NCBI GenBank assembly: GCA_021904315.1
Contig: CM038911.1
Coordinates: forward strand, 1,118,501 to 1,182,500
Direction: 5' to 3'
Origin: Sphagnum magellanicum
Taxonomy: Eukaryota > Streptophyta > Sphagnopsida > Sphagnales > Sphagnaceae
Length of the DNA stretch: 64,000 nt
The position numbers were made by a program, and so were the translations under genes. Positions 1-13,600 of the stretch are shown in pieces. The notes under the pieces were generated by a model. That model had not been told where the DNA came from. It ran no database searches and worked only from the letters and a program-made list of their open reading frames with translations. How positions within the stretch are numbered: the first letter of the stretch is position 1; each line of letters begins with the position of its first letter.

Positions 1-102
1 GACTTGGATAATGAGATTTAGAAGCACAGAAACTACAAGATGTTATTAATTCATGATAGCTCTTGCAAAGGAACTCCCAAATTAAAAGCAATGTCATTTT
101 AC

Positions 103-3100
103 CTGGAAATTTGCAAGTGCAGAAAGACCAGATGCTTCCTCTCCAAACTCCTTGCCAAAATACTTTTCAAGACCTTTTAGTTCTGTGGGGCATTTGATCT
201 CCAAACCAACTGGTGGCATATTTCGTGTTTGTCGACGATGTTTTGTGGCCATGGGTGAAACACTTTGTATAGCTTCAGGATAAGTTAGATCCCCATCTAA
301 ACTAAGCCCTAACTTTGTTCGTAGCATTTTATTCTCTTCTCGCAAGTGTGCTATTTCCTTTTGAAGTTTCATCATGATCTGAAAGGAGGATTCCAAAAGG
401 AGAGCACATTATACACATATACTAACAACAAAACACAGGGGTTAAAACTAAGCTGCCACACCTGAACATAATACATATGGTGTAGACAAATATGGGTCAA
501 TCAACTTTCATTGTCATCATCCCCCTATTCCCATGTTCAATTCTACAGCTTATGAAGGTCATTGGGTCATTGAATGATTCAAGTGCTTGTTGAAGGTACA
601 TGATACAGCCTCCAGTTTCAATCAATCACATGACTCCATATATGATATTACTTCTTGAGTCAATACTTTGGTGTTGTTGTGCTAGTCATGACCTTTTGGT
701 GCTTCATGTGTTTTAAAAATTATCTTGATGTACACAGTCTAAACAGAGGAGGATGATTGTATGCATGGCAATGGAGCATAATTTGTGTCTTAACCCATTC
801 CTTCTGTTAAAAGTGGGCACTTTCCAACCACCTTAATGATGCATTAGGGTTTCCAGTGTTTTCCCAAGAAAACAAAACATCTCCTTTCAGAGTGTTCTGA
901 TTGTGCAAATTAAGGCAAACTAAATGCCCAAAAATGAGGCCCAGCACCCTCCAAATTTTATTGCACAGTGATTAGCTTATGTCAATGAATAAGGAATGGT
1001 TAAGCTCAACAGAACTTATAAAAGAAATACCTTGTCACGGGCATCCATGTTGATTGAAGGAGCATTGACAATATTCTTGGCACATGTTGCATAGTGTAAG
1101 GTACTGAGTGTTTCATCAACTGCAGAGGCAGCAGATGAGACACAAGCTATCATGAGGGCCAAGCTATTTCCTCCAAGACTTTCCATCAATAGCTTTGTCA
1201 GCATACTTTCCCTGTGAAACATGTAGATGGATAAAAGAAAAATGGTTAGGGTAGCACACAGTTAGAATCTGTCACAAGTGAGTTTGTTCTCCAATAACTT
1301 ATCTAGTAATCTCCAATAGATCAATTAATGTGAGCTAGAACAAGGAGAATGGGAATACATCATTGTTTGCAAAGGTGAAACCATCAGTGGTAAGTTTATT
1401 TTGTCCTTTCTCTATGTCAGGTTATGGAAAGATATTCACAAGCTTCTTTTGGGCAGTCATAGTAGCCTTCATATGACAATTACAAGGTTTCAATTCCTGA
1501 AATTGAGAATCAGATATGAAAAAGCTGTGTATCAACACACTAAGTAGGTAGCTGAGGAAAGCCTCATCAGCTACCAAAACATGAAGCAGGGTCAAAACAT
1601 GGGCAAAAACAAAAAATGTGCTGCTAGGACACTTAATCCAGGGCACCGCAAAGAAAAATGTTAAGTAATCTGTGCACAGATTGTGTTGTGACCAAGGAAA
1701 ACCAAATTTTCTCGATGAAACTCCATGCATTTGGTAGAAGAATCTAACCTGTATGGCACCACATCACCTTTCTTGCCTTCACTCAAAGCTGAAATGACCT
1801 GCAGAAGAACAATGGATAGGATGGTAAACTTCAAGGCAGTCCAGGGTTGCCTCAAGACTGCAGAATCAAGACCAAATGCACTTCAACATTTGAAAGTTTG
1901 GATAACTTTTTCCTAGATATGAGAAAACTTACTTGTATATTATATGATTGGAAAGCTCTCTTTCGTAATCAAACAGCATGTCATAAGGAAAACAAAAGTG
2001 GTACCAAACAGAGCAAATACTCCAGACAGAAAGTATGACTTACTTTTCCAAGTGTGAATAGAGAACGATTGATGCTACCAGTTTCCTTCAGCATCTCACC
2101 AGAGCTTTTGCTTTTTTTAAGTCTTTCACTCCCTGCAAGATCCACAAAAAGCATGCGACCATACCTGCAAATTTATGGGGGATCAGAATCAGGCAACCTA
2201 AACCATGTAAAAAAGATGTCTAAAGAGTTGTCAAGCCATCACACCAAAGAAAGGGTGTCTGCTGAGGGTTGAAAGAAATAGAGTGGGAGGTTAACATAGA
2301 CTACAAGCACATGTTTTCTTTTCTACATCAGCATTGAATCAAATGTGGATTTCAGAGGATAGTATAGCAGGTATGACTTTGTGACTAGGAAAGTAATTTG
2401 GTCATATTTATGGAGATCTGAGCTGATCATGCAACAGATGTTTCCACACATTAAGAGCTTGAAGTCTAAGGCTTGTAATGGTTGAGGTATACCTCACAAT
2501 GGGATGTCCATCTCCAGTGATGTCACAAAGTGAGTCCACATGGAGTGTCATGATGCAATGGCTACGACTACTATCCTTGTTCAACTCATGTGAGCCAACC
2601 TGCACAAATGTGGTTTTCCACAATTTCTTACAATGCAGTAAAAATTTCTTTCTCCCATGAAGTCTCATGAAGCAAACATATCCAGTACACTTTCAAATAA
2701 GATGTAGCTGGATATTTTTAACCTTTCGGTTCTTGCCACCTTCATTGAGAACAGAGAAAACATCCTCCAGTGTATCACAATCCACCAACAAAAGGTTTTC
2801 TACATAGAATCCATCTCTGGAGCTCCATTTCACATCCCTTGGTGCAGCATCAAGACGAAGTAAATCATTCACCTGCCCCAGGTTTGCAATCTCATACAAA
2901 ATCTGCTGATGTATAATTTGTGGCATGTGCACCCTTGGAATCACAGTTGCTTGGTACTAATTTGTTTTGTTGATGCAGCTATTTCTATTACCAGTTCAGC
3001 ACTTAAGACTAGCCCCAATTGATGTGGATCTCTGTACCTGTTCACAGTAGATTTCAAAATATGAAGCTCTCAATGTATAAGGCTTTGTTTGGTCCTTGTT

Positions 3101-4815
3101 GAAGGAGCGAGCTTTAATGGCTTCAAATAGATAAATTGCAGACCGTGCAATAAGTCCATCATCCCCCCAACAATCCTCATAGCCTTTTTTATCATGCATT
3201 CCCTACAAGGAAGACAGAAAGCCCAATCAATATTCTTGAGTACAATGTAAGGTAGGTCAGACTCATGGGATATTGAACCCAGCATGAAGGGACAAAAAAG
3301 ATAGTCCACATCTCAGATAACTGGTGGTCTGTTGGTCTACATTGCTTAAGGTATTGGCCAATGACAATGTACACCACAAGAATAAACAGCAATCAAGAAG
3401 ACAACAAGAAGCATATATGTTATTGTGTCTGAGTGGACCTAACCTCTTCTCTCCCAGACATGGTGAAAGTCTTTCCAGAGCCAGTTTGCCCACATGCCAT
3501 GACTGTAGATGAATAACCTTCAAGCACCTTGTCTAACAATTTCTTCATCTCCACTGTTTGCATGACTTCATGTTGTTCAGCTGCCGGGCCAACACATCCA
3601 TCAAACTGCCATCATGTGATTCATCAATCAGAATACTTGATCAATTGTTGCAAACAACATTGCACGTGGAATCCATGCGACTCAAAAAGAAAGAGTTCTA
3701 TACCTGTCACACTAGTAATCTACCATATCCTCTTCTCAGACACACCTTCGAGAGTACATACCTAAAAGTCATGCTCATAACATTCCTAAAAGTTTTGCAC
3801 ACAGCCCCCTTCACAAATTTGCACAGAGACCACCTAAAAAATCTGCAAAGTACAAAGTTTAAATTTTCCATAAGGATATTGCAAACAGAATTATACGGGA
3901 CATTGATGTTTCCTATGATTTAAACCTTCTATTTGCACACTTTCAATGGTAAAAACTGTGGCTCCTTCCTGTGCAAGTCTCTGTCTATGTGGGGAGGTTC
4001 AGATGTCAGTTCATCAGAAGCTCAGAGAGCTTTATTGTGCACTTACAATGGCCAGACACAATACAAAACCAATTGCTTTGTTATGTCCTCTCGACACCAT
4101 GCAAAAAAACTAGGATTATTGTGAGTAACATGGAGTAGCTGCTGCTGATATCCAACTTACTTGAAAAGAGCGAGTTGTTGTGTTGTATCCATATCCTTGC
4201 TCCACAACCTAAACAGGTCACAAAATATTTCACAAAAGCAAATCAATATCCAATGGCATGACATGACATACTGTGGACAATGACAGCCAGCTCAATGTCA
4301 ACTAATTGAAAATGCAAGACAGAATTGCACCTAAACCTCAAATGAGATGCAGAAGTGCAAAGCATGGCAACTTGAAACCAAACACACATGACACATTTAA
4401 ATATAATAACATGTACCATAATGAATTAGGCAACAGAATCTGGGATTGTATGCATTGAATGTATGAGTTCCTCAGATGTCTGTCTTGTAATTACCATATG
4501 TACACTGCCATAAAGGATCTGTATATGTTCTGTTTATCTCTCCCATAAATTTTGTCTCTGAGAAATCCACATGCATTGATTGTAGCTTTGGAACTGGGAG
4601 CACAGGTTCAAGGCCCCTGAAGCTCCATATCTCAAGCTTTGCTATTTTGTGAGACTTTGATTGTACATATTGAGTTGATGCCTCCTTTTACTTACCTTCA
4701 CAGAGTGTTCGTCCCTTGCTATGTGGACACAAGAAGTTTCTCCTCGAGCATACTCATCCTTTGAGAGAGGCCGTATCCTTACATACACCTTGATGTTGTT
4801 TGCAGATCTGAACAT
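103..4815 (-). CDS. Kinesin motor protein, KIF12-like, 3' end outside window
   Basis: Microtubule motor ATPase. Ten exons join in frame on the minus strand: 4815-4696, 4208-4161, 3605-3444, 3202-3038, 2872-2723, 2599-2493, 2164-2044, 1798-1749, 1211-1031 and 378-103, all with GT-AG introns. They give 460 residues before the window edge. The P-loop GQTGSGKT is at about residues 95-102, switch I (NKDSSRSH) at 222-229 and switch II (DLAGSE) at 259-264. After the motor the neck ([19 protein letters not shown]) looks like a coiled coil. No motor segment is missing, so the gene appears functional. Stretches such as [32 protein letters not shown] and [11 protein letters not shown] resemble animal KIF12 as I remember it; that family call is from memory. 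The ATG at 4815 lies just before the motor; a CTGCAG acceptor upstream allows an earlier exon, so the true start is uncertain. The last exon ends at a donor at 103, and the stalk and tail lie beyond base 1. Confidence 0.93.
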
Positions 4816-5203
4816 GTCAGAACCAGGTGACCTGGGACAAGTGTTGCCTGCAGCAGCAGGACATAACACAAACTTCTTTTCACCAAATGATGTAGCAGTC
4901 TTACAGAATAAAGCCAAAAGCATGAGATGCAGTCTGAACTTGTACATTTATTATTCCCTCCACAAACTTGTGCAGTGGAGTCTGGAGATAATAATAAGTG
5001 CTTAGTGTGCAAATGGTTCTTGTCACTGCAGTCACCATGAGAGAGATGTCTTACTTGCAGAAAAATGCAATCATATTCCAAGCATGTGCAGGTTTTCAAT
5101 GCAATTCAAGTGTAGAAGGTGCCTCACAAATGAATTGAAGTGGAGAGTCTGGAGGTTGCTGAAGCATGGAGAATGATGAAGCTAATGATATTTTGACATA
5201 ATT

Positions 5204-5388
5204 TACTGTGACAACAAAGTGCTTCATGAAGAACGTCATGTACTGTGACGACAACAAAGTGCTTCATGAAGAACGTCATATACTGTGACAACGAAGTGCT
5301 TCATGAAGAAGGTCATGTACTGTGACAACACAGTGCTTCATGGAGAAAATCATATGCTGTGACAAAGGACTTCATGAAGAACTATGTG
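5204..5388. repeat. Minisatellite, five copies of a 37-40 bp unit
   Basis: Tandem units begin at 5204, 5241, 5281, 5318 and 5355. Each starts with a form of TACTGTGACAACAAAGTGC and continues with CTTCATGAAGAACGTCAT. The second unit has a 3-bp insertion and the last is shortened and most diverged. It lies about 400 bp upstream of the kinesin ATG. Confidence 0.9.
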
Positions 5389-6930
5389 CGAAGGAACAGG
5401 TTTACTACCTTCTTCCTTCTCATTTTGATATTCGTTGCCGTTCTCTCGTGCCTTGAATGACTGTGTCGCCATTTTATCTGCTTCTTATGCGATCTCCAGT
5501 AGGAGGGAATAGTGTTGTTCCAAACAGTTTTGGCAAAATCCAATTCTTACACTTCCTTATGATGGTACTCTTTCACGAGGTTACTATCAACGTTGCTAGG
5601 ATTCCAACACCATACTATGGTATGCACCATTATCTGCCGTGTCTGGAACACTGCAAAAGCTGCTGCACAATCTCACTTGCCTTCTTCATCTATGTTCCAT
5701 AATCCTGATCAATGACCAAATTCCAATTTGTCTCTCTACCAAGGCGTGAAGAACTTGCTTGCTGACTTCTCAAATCAAGCTCCAAACCTTGGCATCGATT
5801 CTCCTCCTCCTCCTCCTCTTTTCCAAGCATCTCAAACTTGTTGGATTCATCCTAACTAGTGACAGTCCACAATCGAAACAAGAGGGAAGGTATAGTGTAC
5901 TTCTCTGTTTCCTGAATGTTGCTCAAAGCCAATTGCAATATCACGGTTTGTGTTTCCTATCCTTGTTATAGATCCTAATTTGCAGTCCCATCGCCTTCTC
6001 CATTTCTTGTCTGTATCTGAAGTTCAATTCTACACTGATGTCTTGTCGTAAATCTGGTCGTGATCACGGTGTCAGAGTCCTGTTGAACACAGGAAACTAG
6101 TCCTCAGGAGATCGGGGCAGGTGCAAATCTGTACAGGATTCCTTTCTCAATTCAGCGATTTTTGTCTTGCATGAATATGAAGCGGCCCTTGTCTGCCCTA
6201 ACCTAATCGAGCAGCAGCGCTTGATCTTTGCAGATCCTTTCCGTGCAAGCATTCCGCTTTCTTTTTCATGATGTTCAACAAGCTGGCTATCTTGCGAGAG
6301 ACGACTTTGAGGGAGGGATATGTAGGAAGCAGAAATTTTTATACGTACAATCGACAACACAGCAGTTGGAGACTACTTCCGCTAGTTTGATTCACCGCTC
6401 CGCATGCAAACTTTAGATCGATTGTTCAAACTGCAAATCTGCAAACTTATTTTCCGTGGGTGGTAGTTGAGTTCCCTAGAAAGTCCAGTCTTTTGGGGAT
6501 GTACAACAAAAGAGAGATCTGCGGAGTCGGGACGGGCGCGCCTGGAACAGAGAGTGCACTGCACCAAATTGGGTGCATTGAGAGAGCCGCTGACCATCGG
6601 GAATATGCATGCCTTCCACAAAACTCTATCAGAAAAAAAAACCTGGGCAGACAACAACAGAGGTTGAATTAACAAAGGATCAATGAAATATGACAAGAAA
6701 GCCCAGCATGTGCAGTTTTAGCACCGTGGTCAGAGGGGAAAATTGGTAAGGACTGGGGGTGTTAGAGGTGTGTGAGGTGAAGGCAGTTGGTGGCTTGTGC
6801 CAACCAACTACCTCTTTTCACACAACCACAAACAACCCTACATGTTTTACACTCACTGCAGCAGCCACCCAGCTGGTGTCAACTCCAAGCAAATCCACCT
6901 CTGTAAACAAATACTGAGTTCCCCCGGGAT

Positions 6931-7053
6931 GCAGGATTCTTGTTTCCACTTTGTGTCCCACAGGAGCAGCTGTAGGATTCTAGTTTCCACTTTGTGTCCC
7001 ACACGAGCAGCTGTAGGATTCTCATTTCTACTTTGTGTCCCACAGAAGCAGCA
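6931..7053. repeat. Three tandem copies of a 41-bp unit
   Basis: Units at 6931-6971, 6972-7012 and 7013-7053 share GTAGGATTCT and CACTTTGTGTCCCACA with a few substitutions each. The array lies about 560 bp downstream of the synthetase stop codon, between the two minus-strand genes. It can be read as an open frame, but only because the 41-bp units happen to lack stops in some frames. Confidence 0.9.
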
Positions 7054-7613
7054 ACAACAAAGACACACAAAGATGCTAGCAAAAGCCAGCAAGCCAGTAG
7101 GCTAAGTAAGCCATCAATGCCACTAAGCCATTTACTTTGCTGCCAGTACCCATTTCAGGGATTTTGGTGAGCCTCAAACTGTTATAAAGGAGATTGGTAT
7201 TCGCTGCAAGACCTGGATGAATCAATCCTTTCCTTTCAGCAAAGAGATAGATTGGCAAGTGAGATTGCTTTGATCTCAAATCAATAAACAGTATCATTAA
7301 TATCAATGTGAGAACCCTTGAAGGATTTTTTACACAAATTTTTTCCACTTTACAAATGCCCCTCCATGTAGTGTCCTAACTGTTCAGAAAGCATCAGTTA
7401 ATACATATCTTCAGCACTGGAAATAATCTTTCATCTGCTGCTTTCACTGATCATTATTATGTCAAGAGAACAAATACAATTTCATGATATCAAGGTGCTA
7501 TAGTGACTGACTGTGACTGACTGGATAACCTGTATCCTTTTAAGCTACAGAATACTTGCTGGAAGCTGATGGCAACCCATGAAAGGGTGAAAGAAAAACA
7601 GAAACAGTATCTC

Positions 7614-10600
7614 TCACTTATCCTGGAGACCAATGAGCTGATCAACAATGCTGGGATCTGCCAGTGTACTGATGTCACCTAGTTCATCCAGCTGTTTGGC
7701 TGCAATTTTCCTCAGTATTCTCCTCATGATTTTCCCACTCCTTGTTTTAGGTAGGCCAGGGGCCCAATGGATCTTGTCTGGTGCTGCAAATGGTCCAATC
7801 TAGCACAAGACAGAGCACCGATATTCAGGTCAAATACACAATCAAGCAATGGCATGCACAACTATTAGTCTACAACTACCTCTTGGTGGGTTCAGAATCC
7901 AGCAATTTGAAGTCTTGGCAAGTGGCACAAAGAGATGCCATAGCATTCACTCTTAAAAGATGTGAACTCCTTATCCTTACAAATCAGACCTACTTGTAGA
8001 TGGGATTTAGAAACAGCTGTTAGCCATAAATGTCCACGTACATGGGTGCGCACAGCATTAACCAGACTTGCCCGAAGCTGCTGACTGTACTCCACTCCCT
8101 CAAGAAGTGTGACAAAGGCATATATGCCTTGCCCTTTTATCTGAAAGCAATAGAAATATCATTGTCAGTATCAATAACTTTCACTACAATTTTGAAGTGA
8201 CCTCAGTAACAAATAGGACGTTGTACAACAGAAACAATTGCACACCAGTCAAAATTCAGTTTCTCAATGGAAGTTGGGACATGTAAGTGAATATTCCAAG
8301 CCTTGGATTATTGGCACCAGAGCACCCTCATGTGCTATTGGCCTTACCAAGTATGTGGTGATTTGGTGTGAAGGATATGGAGGGTGTAGAACCGGGGAAG
8401 CTAAGTACATGAAGACCAGCTAGCTGAGACAATTCAACTGGAGAATCCCATGTGCCTGGGATTGAAGTGGCCCTTGATGACTTTGGATAAACATTACAGA
8501 GCAATGTGGCACAAGCAAGATCTATTGATATGAAGTGCAGAAATTTCTTGTAGAGCATACACACAAAGGGAAACCATGTACCAAAAAGATGAAAAAAGTG
8601 AAGTGTCAACAGTAACTACAACCCAAGAGAAATGATCTACCTCATGATCAAATCCAACAACAGCTGCCTCAGCACATTGTGGATGAGACACCAGAGCTGA
8701 CTCAACCTCTGCTGTGCCAATCCGGTGCCCACTAAACCTCCCACCACAAGAACCCAGTCAGAATCCATGCTTAGTAAAGAAAATGCCAAAGCTACCTAGA
8801 ATGGACTGAGTTGGTGCCAACTTATAAGCAGCAACCAAAATGTGCATGTTAGAAGGCATGGCATAGGTTGCCCACTATTGAGAAGAAATTAAGAAGGAAA
8901 ATTAGCATGAAAATCTCAATAAAAACACACCTGACATTGATCACATCATCAACTCGTCCAGTGAGCCAATAATAGCCATCTTTATCCCTGCCAACAGGAT
9001 CAATTTTGCTTCAAAAAGCTCCAGAGAGATAAAAACATGATTTAAAGAGTTTCACAGCACCAAAAATTCTCATCATGGCAGTTGCTCAACAAAACAACCC
9101 AGGGTTGAACAAACAGAGTTTCAACTTGACCTATCTGCCATGCTATTTAGCTAATATGGGCAAAGTTCTATTTGATATATGATCAAAAGATGCAACTCTG
9201 ATATCCTGGTGAAACCTTGACCAGATACCATGACAATGTCGAGTGAAGGAAACTATATGTGAACTAACAACTGACCTGCGGCAACCATCACCACTAAAGT
9301 AAAACCCTTTAAATGGTGCAAAATATGTTGTTTCATAGCGTGCATGATCTCCTTGAAGGGTCCTCATCATGCCAGGCCATGGTGCTTTGATACACAAATA
9401 GCCACTGCACTCACCAGAAATCTCAAGTCCATTCTCATTCACTATTGCTGGCTGTCAAAGTAGCAGATGCATTAGTACCTTGGAGAACCAGCTTGCCAGA
9501 TACGAATAGCAGAGAACAGGTACCACATTGAAGTTTTCCCAGCTGAGAAAGTTGTAAGAAGAATCTGTAATATAGTGCTCTAAGAGAGTGTGAGGCACTT
9601 GCTCTGGACCGTCAACATACAAACTGACAATTTATAGTACATTGACTTGGGGACAAAACTGTATTGAAGACTTGACTGCAATTGAAGACAACTGCATTGT
9701 ACCTGGACACCAAAAAATGGGAGGGTTGCAGAGCCAGGTTTCAGTGGCCAACCACCTGGCAGTGGTGTGATCTGGGTAGCAACAGCACCATCCACTTCTC
9801 TTAGCAGAGATACACAAATACTTAAACAATCTAATTTCTAATAGTGGAGCTTCTAGACAGAGATTCTCACAATATGTCAAAGACATTTACCATGAAGCCA
9901 CCCGTCTCAGTTTGCCACCAGGTATCTGATATAGGGCAACGTGAATCACCCACCACATCATAGTACCACCTGCCCCCAACAAAGTGAACATCTCTCCTTG
10001 AATATCACTAACAAAAGTGCATGTGGGCTTGGTCATCCATGCATTGCAGATCAATAAACCAAATTGACCATAATGGCTTTACAGTATCTTCAAATGCAGA
10101 GGACTCGGCTAAAATAAGATCCAGCATGGGCAGCTATTCAATGTTATCTCTCTAGTTACTGCAAGTTGTTTTGCAATATGGTCCATCCTTACTGATGTAG
10201 TGTGAATTGGACAGACAAGCAAGGAAATACACCCTGGAGGGAGATAAATGGAGGAAGGGTTTACAGTGCCTTGCCTCCAAGCACTTGGATTGATTGGCTC
10301 TCCCACACTCCCCAAGACTCGTAGTGACTTCCGTGAATGCCGCTTTACAGGCTGTTGACAAAATTTACAATGATACATTATCAGCTGGCTTCCACAACAG
10401 GAGGGAAATTGTGATTGAGTGTCCCCAATTTGAAAAAGAGCTATACTTCTTTTGCCCTGCAACACATGCTTAGAATTTCCAAGTCAAGGCAAAGACTTAC
10501 ATAAACATTGTGAATCAACTGCATCACTAACATACCTCATTGCCAGACCGCATGAGAGAGCGGATTGCAGTAGGAGCAGTGTAGAAAATGCTAACTTTAT

Positions 10601-13600
10601 ACTTGTCAACAATCTCCCAGCAACGTCCTGCATCTGGATAGTTTGGCACCTGCCCATGAATTCCACCCAATCCATCTAATGTAAAGAGTATGACATAGCC
10701 TTCATGCCAACTACTTGGAAATCACTCGGTGAAAAGAAGGATGAAAACGAGTCTAAGTGGGTAGAGGGATCAGATGCACAGAACCAACACTGCTCATCTC
10801 TCATCAGAAAACACATTCCAAATGTCCAAATCACCTGAGCAATTTGTCCATGACATAACCACAGATGCTTCCAAGCTCAAACCCAGGAGCTTATTCCACC
10901 AACCAACATATACTTAAGTATTGGACATAACTGTTGCTTTTGATCGTACATAGATTGAGACACACCAGACTTGCAACAACCCCAGTTTGTACAACCTTAA
11001 TTGATGTATTCTACTAAGCACAGCACATCATGAACTGTAAGATACTTACCCCTTCAAAAACAACTATGGAGGCTCCATTGAGTAATGGGCCATATGTAAG
11101 GTAGCTGTGCCCTGTGATCCACCCACAGTCAGCTGTGCACCTGCACATTCACAAGTTTCTGTATAAAGGACACAATTGTCTGATGAACCTTTGCAGCAAG
11201 AATTTTCAGACGTACTCATCTTCATGCATCACTCTTGGATTCAAGACTTGATACAAGCAGGAGGTATTCACCCAGATGTATTGTGAAGAACACTTCCCAA
11301 AGCTTGCCACCTTGTGGGCAGCTGCCAGAGGTTATACATAAGAAAAATACATTTTAGAAGCCAATTAACCACTTTCTACAGTTGATAGAAGAAATACCAA
11401 TAAATATCATCATCATGATAGTCAAATGCATATTTAAAGGTTGTAGCCGTATAGACCATATAACCTCCTGTTGTGTGCAATACACCCTGCCAATTTGTGA
11501 CAAAAGAGACACACAGAAGAAATTGTCAGTGGTTTATAAGCATGCAGACATCATTACTTTTCTTTCCCAGTTCAAGTGCTCTAGTTTTCATGCAGCCTAC
11601 AATCACAAAAGGTCCATTCTGGTACACTTCATGGACTAGGCATGAAATGTCAAACATGAAATTTTTATTTGACAGAGACGGGAATATGAGAGAAGAGTAG
11701 TTCTCATAGCATTTTTCATGTGATGACAGATAGATCATGCATCAAATTTTATCCCTTGTCATCAGGAGATTTTGTGAAAGGTTTTCAGAATAAGAGCCAA
11801 GAATTCAGTTGAATGTACTTTTGGCTTCCCAGTGCTCCCACTTGTGTAAAGTAGGAACAGAGTGTCTTCTGCATCCATCCATTCCACTGCACTCTCCTTT
11901 GGATAGTTTGGTACAACATCCTGCAATGTTTGTTTGCATCTTCATATGAGAAAAGATGACAACTACCCAATGTGGGAAGGCATAGCAATTGGTAAGGAGA
12001 TTCCAGGAAAACAGGTTCCATCATCAGCAATATAGACCAATTATGCATAAAGATGACTCTTGGCTGAAAGGGCAGTATTTCCACACAGAGAATAATATCT
12101 CTCTGATCTAGGAATCCAACAGAGACTTATCCAGGGCTATAAGATCAGAAGATAGAAGAGAGGGTAGAGAGCAGGTCAGTAGACCTTAAGATGCACAATT
12201 GAAAAAACAACATATCAAATGTACAAACCATTAGAACTTTATGAGGTTAGATGTTATTCCTGGGAGCAACAACCTGCCACCAGATATCTCGGCCTTTTTG
12301 CCATGCTGTGTCCTCCCTCTTGACAGCTGAGTCATTTGCATATGTCAAACATGTACCTGTGCATAACAACCATTAATGCTTGTGTGGCCCCTTTCTTGCC
12401 TCGTTCTTAATGTTGCTGCATTTTCATGGCAAAAATCACAACCATTAATCTTTGCCTCATTCTTAATGTTTATGCATTTTCATAGCAAAAAATGTTCTAA
12501 TGACACAAGTTCTGACCACTGCAACAAAATGGGACCCATGTTCATGGGCTGTTGGGCAAAGTGCGAGAAATTGGGGACTACTTGTAAAAGGCGAAGGAGG
12601 CACAGGGACAGATGTGCTCTTCATATTACTCTGGAGACAATAACATTTTAGAGAAGACATTTTACAGACTGGTGTACTACTGTAAAGGGCATACCAACTG
12701 CAAACCCTTCACTGAGCACACGTTGCAAGGCATCATCAACAATTTCCTTGAGTTTGATAACTTTGGAACCTCGACGGACACCACTGGTTGTCAGTACAAA
12801 ATTGGGCCTGCAGTCCAAGATTCGCTGTGATAGTGCCTCTGCTGAAAACCCAGCAAAGACTACCTGCTCACAAATGCACCTCAACCTTGTAAGTGTGGAG
12901 TAAATAACTATGAAGAAAATCTGGTCCAGAAGGCAGAAACATGCACAGCATAAGTCCCAAAGCTGTATCACCCTACACCTCAACATGATGGCAGACAGAG
13001 AGGGTTATGACATTATGCCAGAAGCAACAATGATGTGCAACAAGGGACCACATTCTTACTGAGTGAACAGCTCCAATACGTGCACAAGCAAGCATGGCAA
13101 TGGGCAGTTCAACAAGCATGGGCATGTAAATAGCCACTGCATCACCCTTCTTCACTCCCTGATCCCGCAGGTAATTTGAAAGCTGCAAAAGGCTCCAATG
13201 AGGCATATCTATGAGATGGCAGAGAAGACTCCACAAGAACACTTTGAAGGTAACTGTTGTATCACTCCAGCAAAAAGAGTAACACAAAAAGAATGAGTGT
13301 GGTCATAACCTTGTAAGTTTCACTCACAAACTATCCAAACATCACCATGAACGGCAGGGACTAGCTGCCATGACTTCCCACTGACTTCATCAGCTCCAAC
13401 AGTGGCTGTAGATAAGCATATAATAATCTGCCAAATTTGTCAGGCAAACCAGTATAAGAAAATCTGCATCCTGAGCTTCTGTTGCAATTTTGGAAGCAAG
13501 GTTTCAATAAGACCTGTGAATTCAGACAAGTCTGATTGATACTGCAGGGATTCTTAGATGAGTCATGCAAATTGAAGATAAGAACTCAACAGACAATCAT

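Larger units (their letters stand above)
4816..7613. other. Intergenic stretch between kinesin start and synthetase end
   Basis: This interval holds the 3' flank of the acetyl-CoA synthetase gene on its right and, presumably, the promoter and any 5' untranslated exon of the kinesin on its left. The part from about 5.4 to 6.7 kb is richer in GC than the repeat regions further right. Open frames here are short, lack recognisable domains and show no joinable splice structure. Apart from two minisatellites annotated separately I see nothing definable. Confidence 0.6.

Noticed and set aside
3558-3923. Plus-strand frame of 121 codons in the kinesin gene
   Set aside because: Overlaps the P-loop exon on the other strand and continues into an intron; no domain.
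5204-7053. Possible CRISPR array from short regular repeats
   Set aside because: Units are directly adjacent with no spacers and the genes are eukaryotic.
11273-11297. VLH-like sequence that first looked like synthetase exon 8
   Set aside because: The phase did not fit. The real exon 11486-11398 gives [20 protein letters not shown] with correct phases and splice sites, so this is chance similarity or debris.
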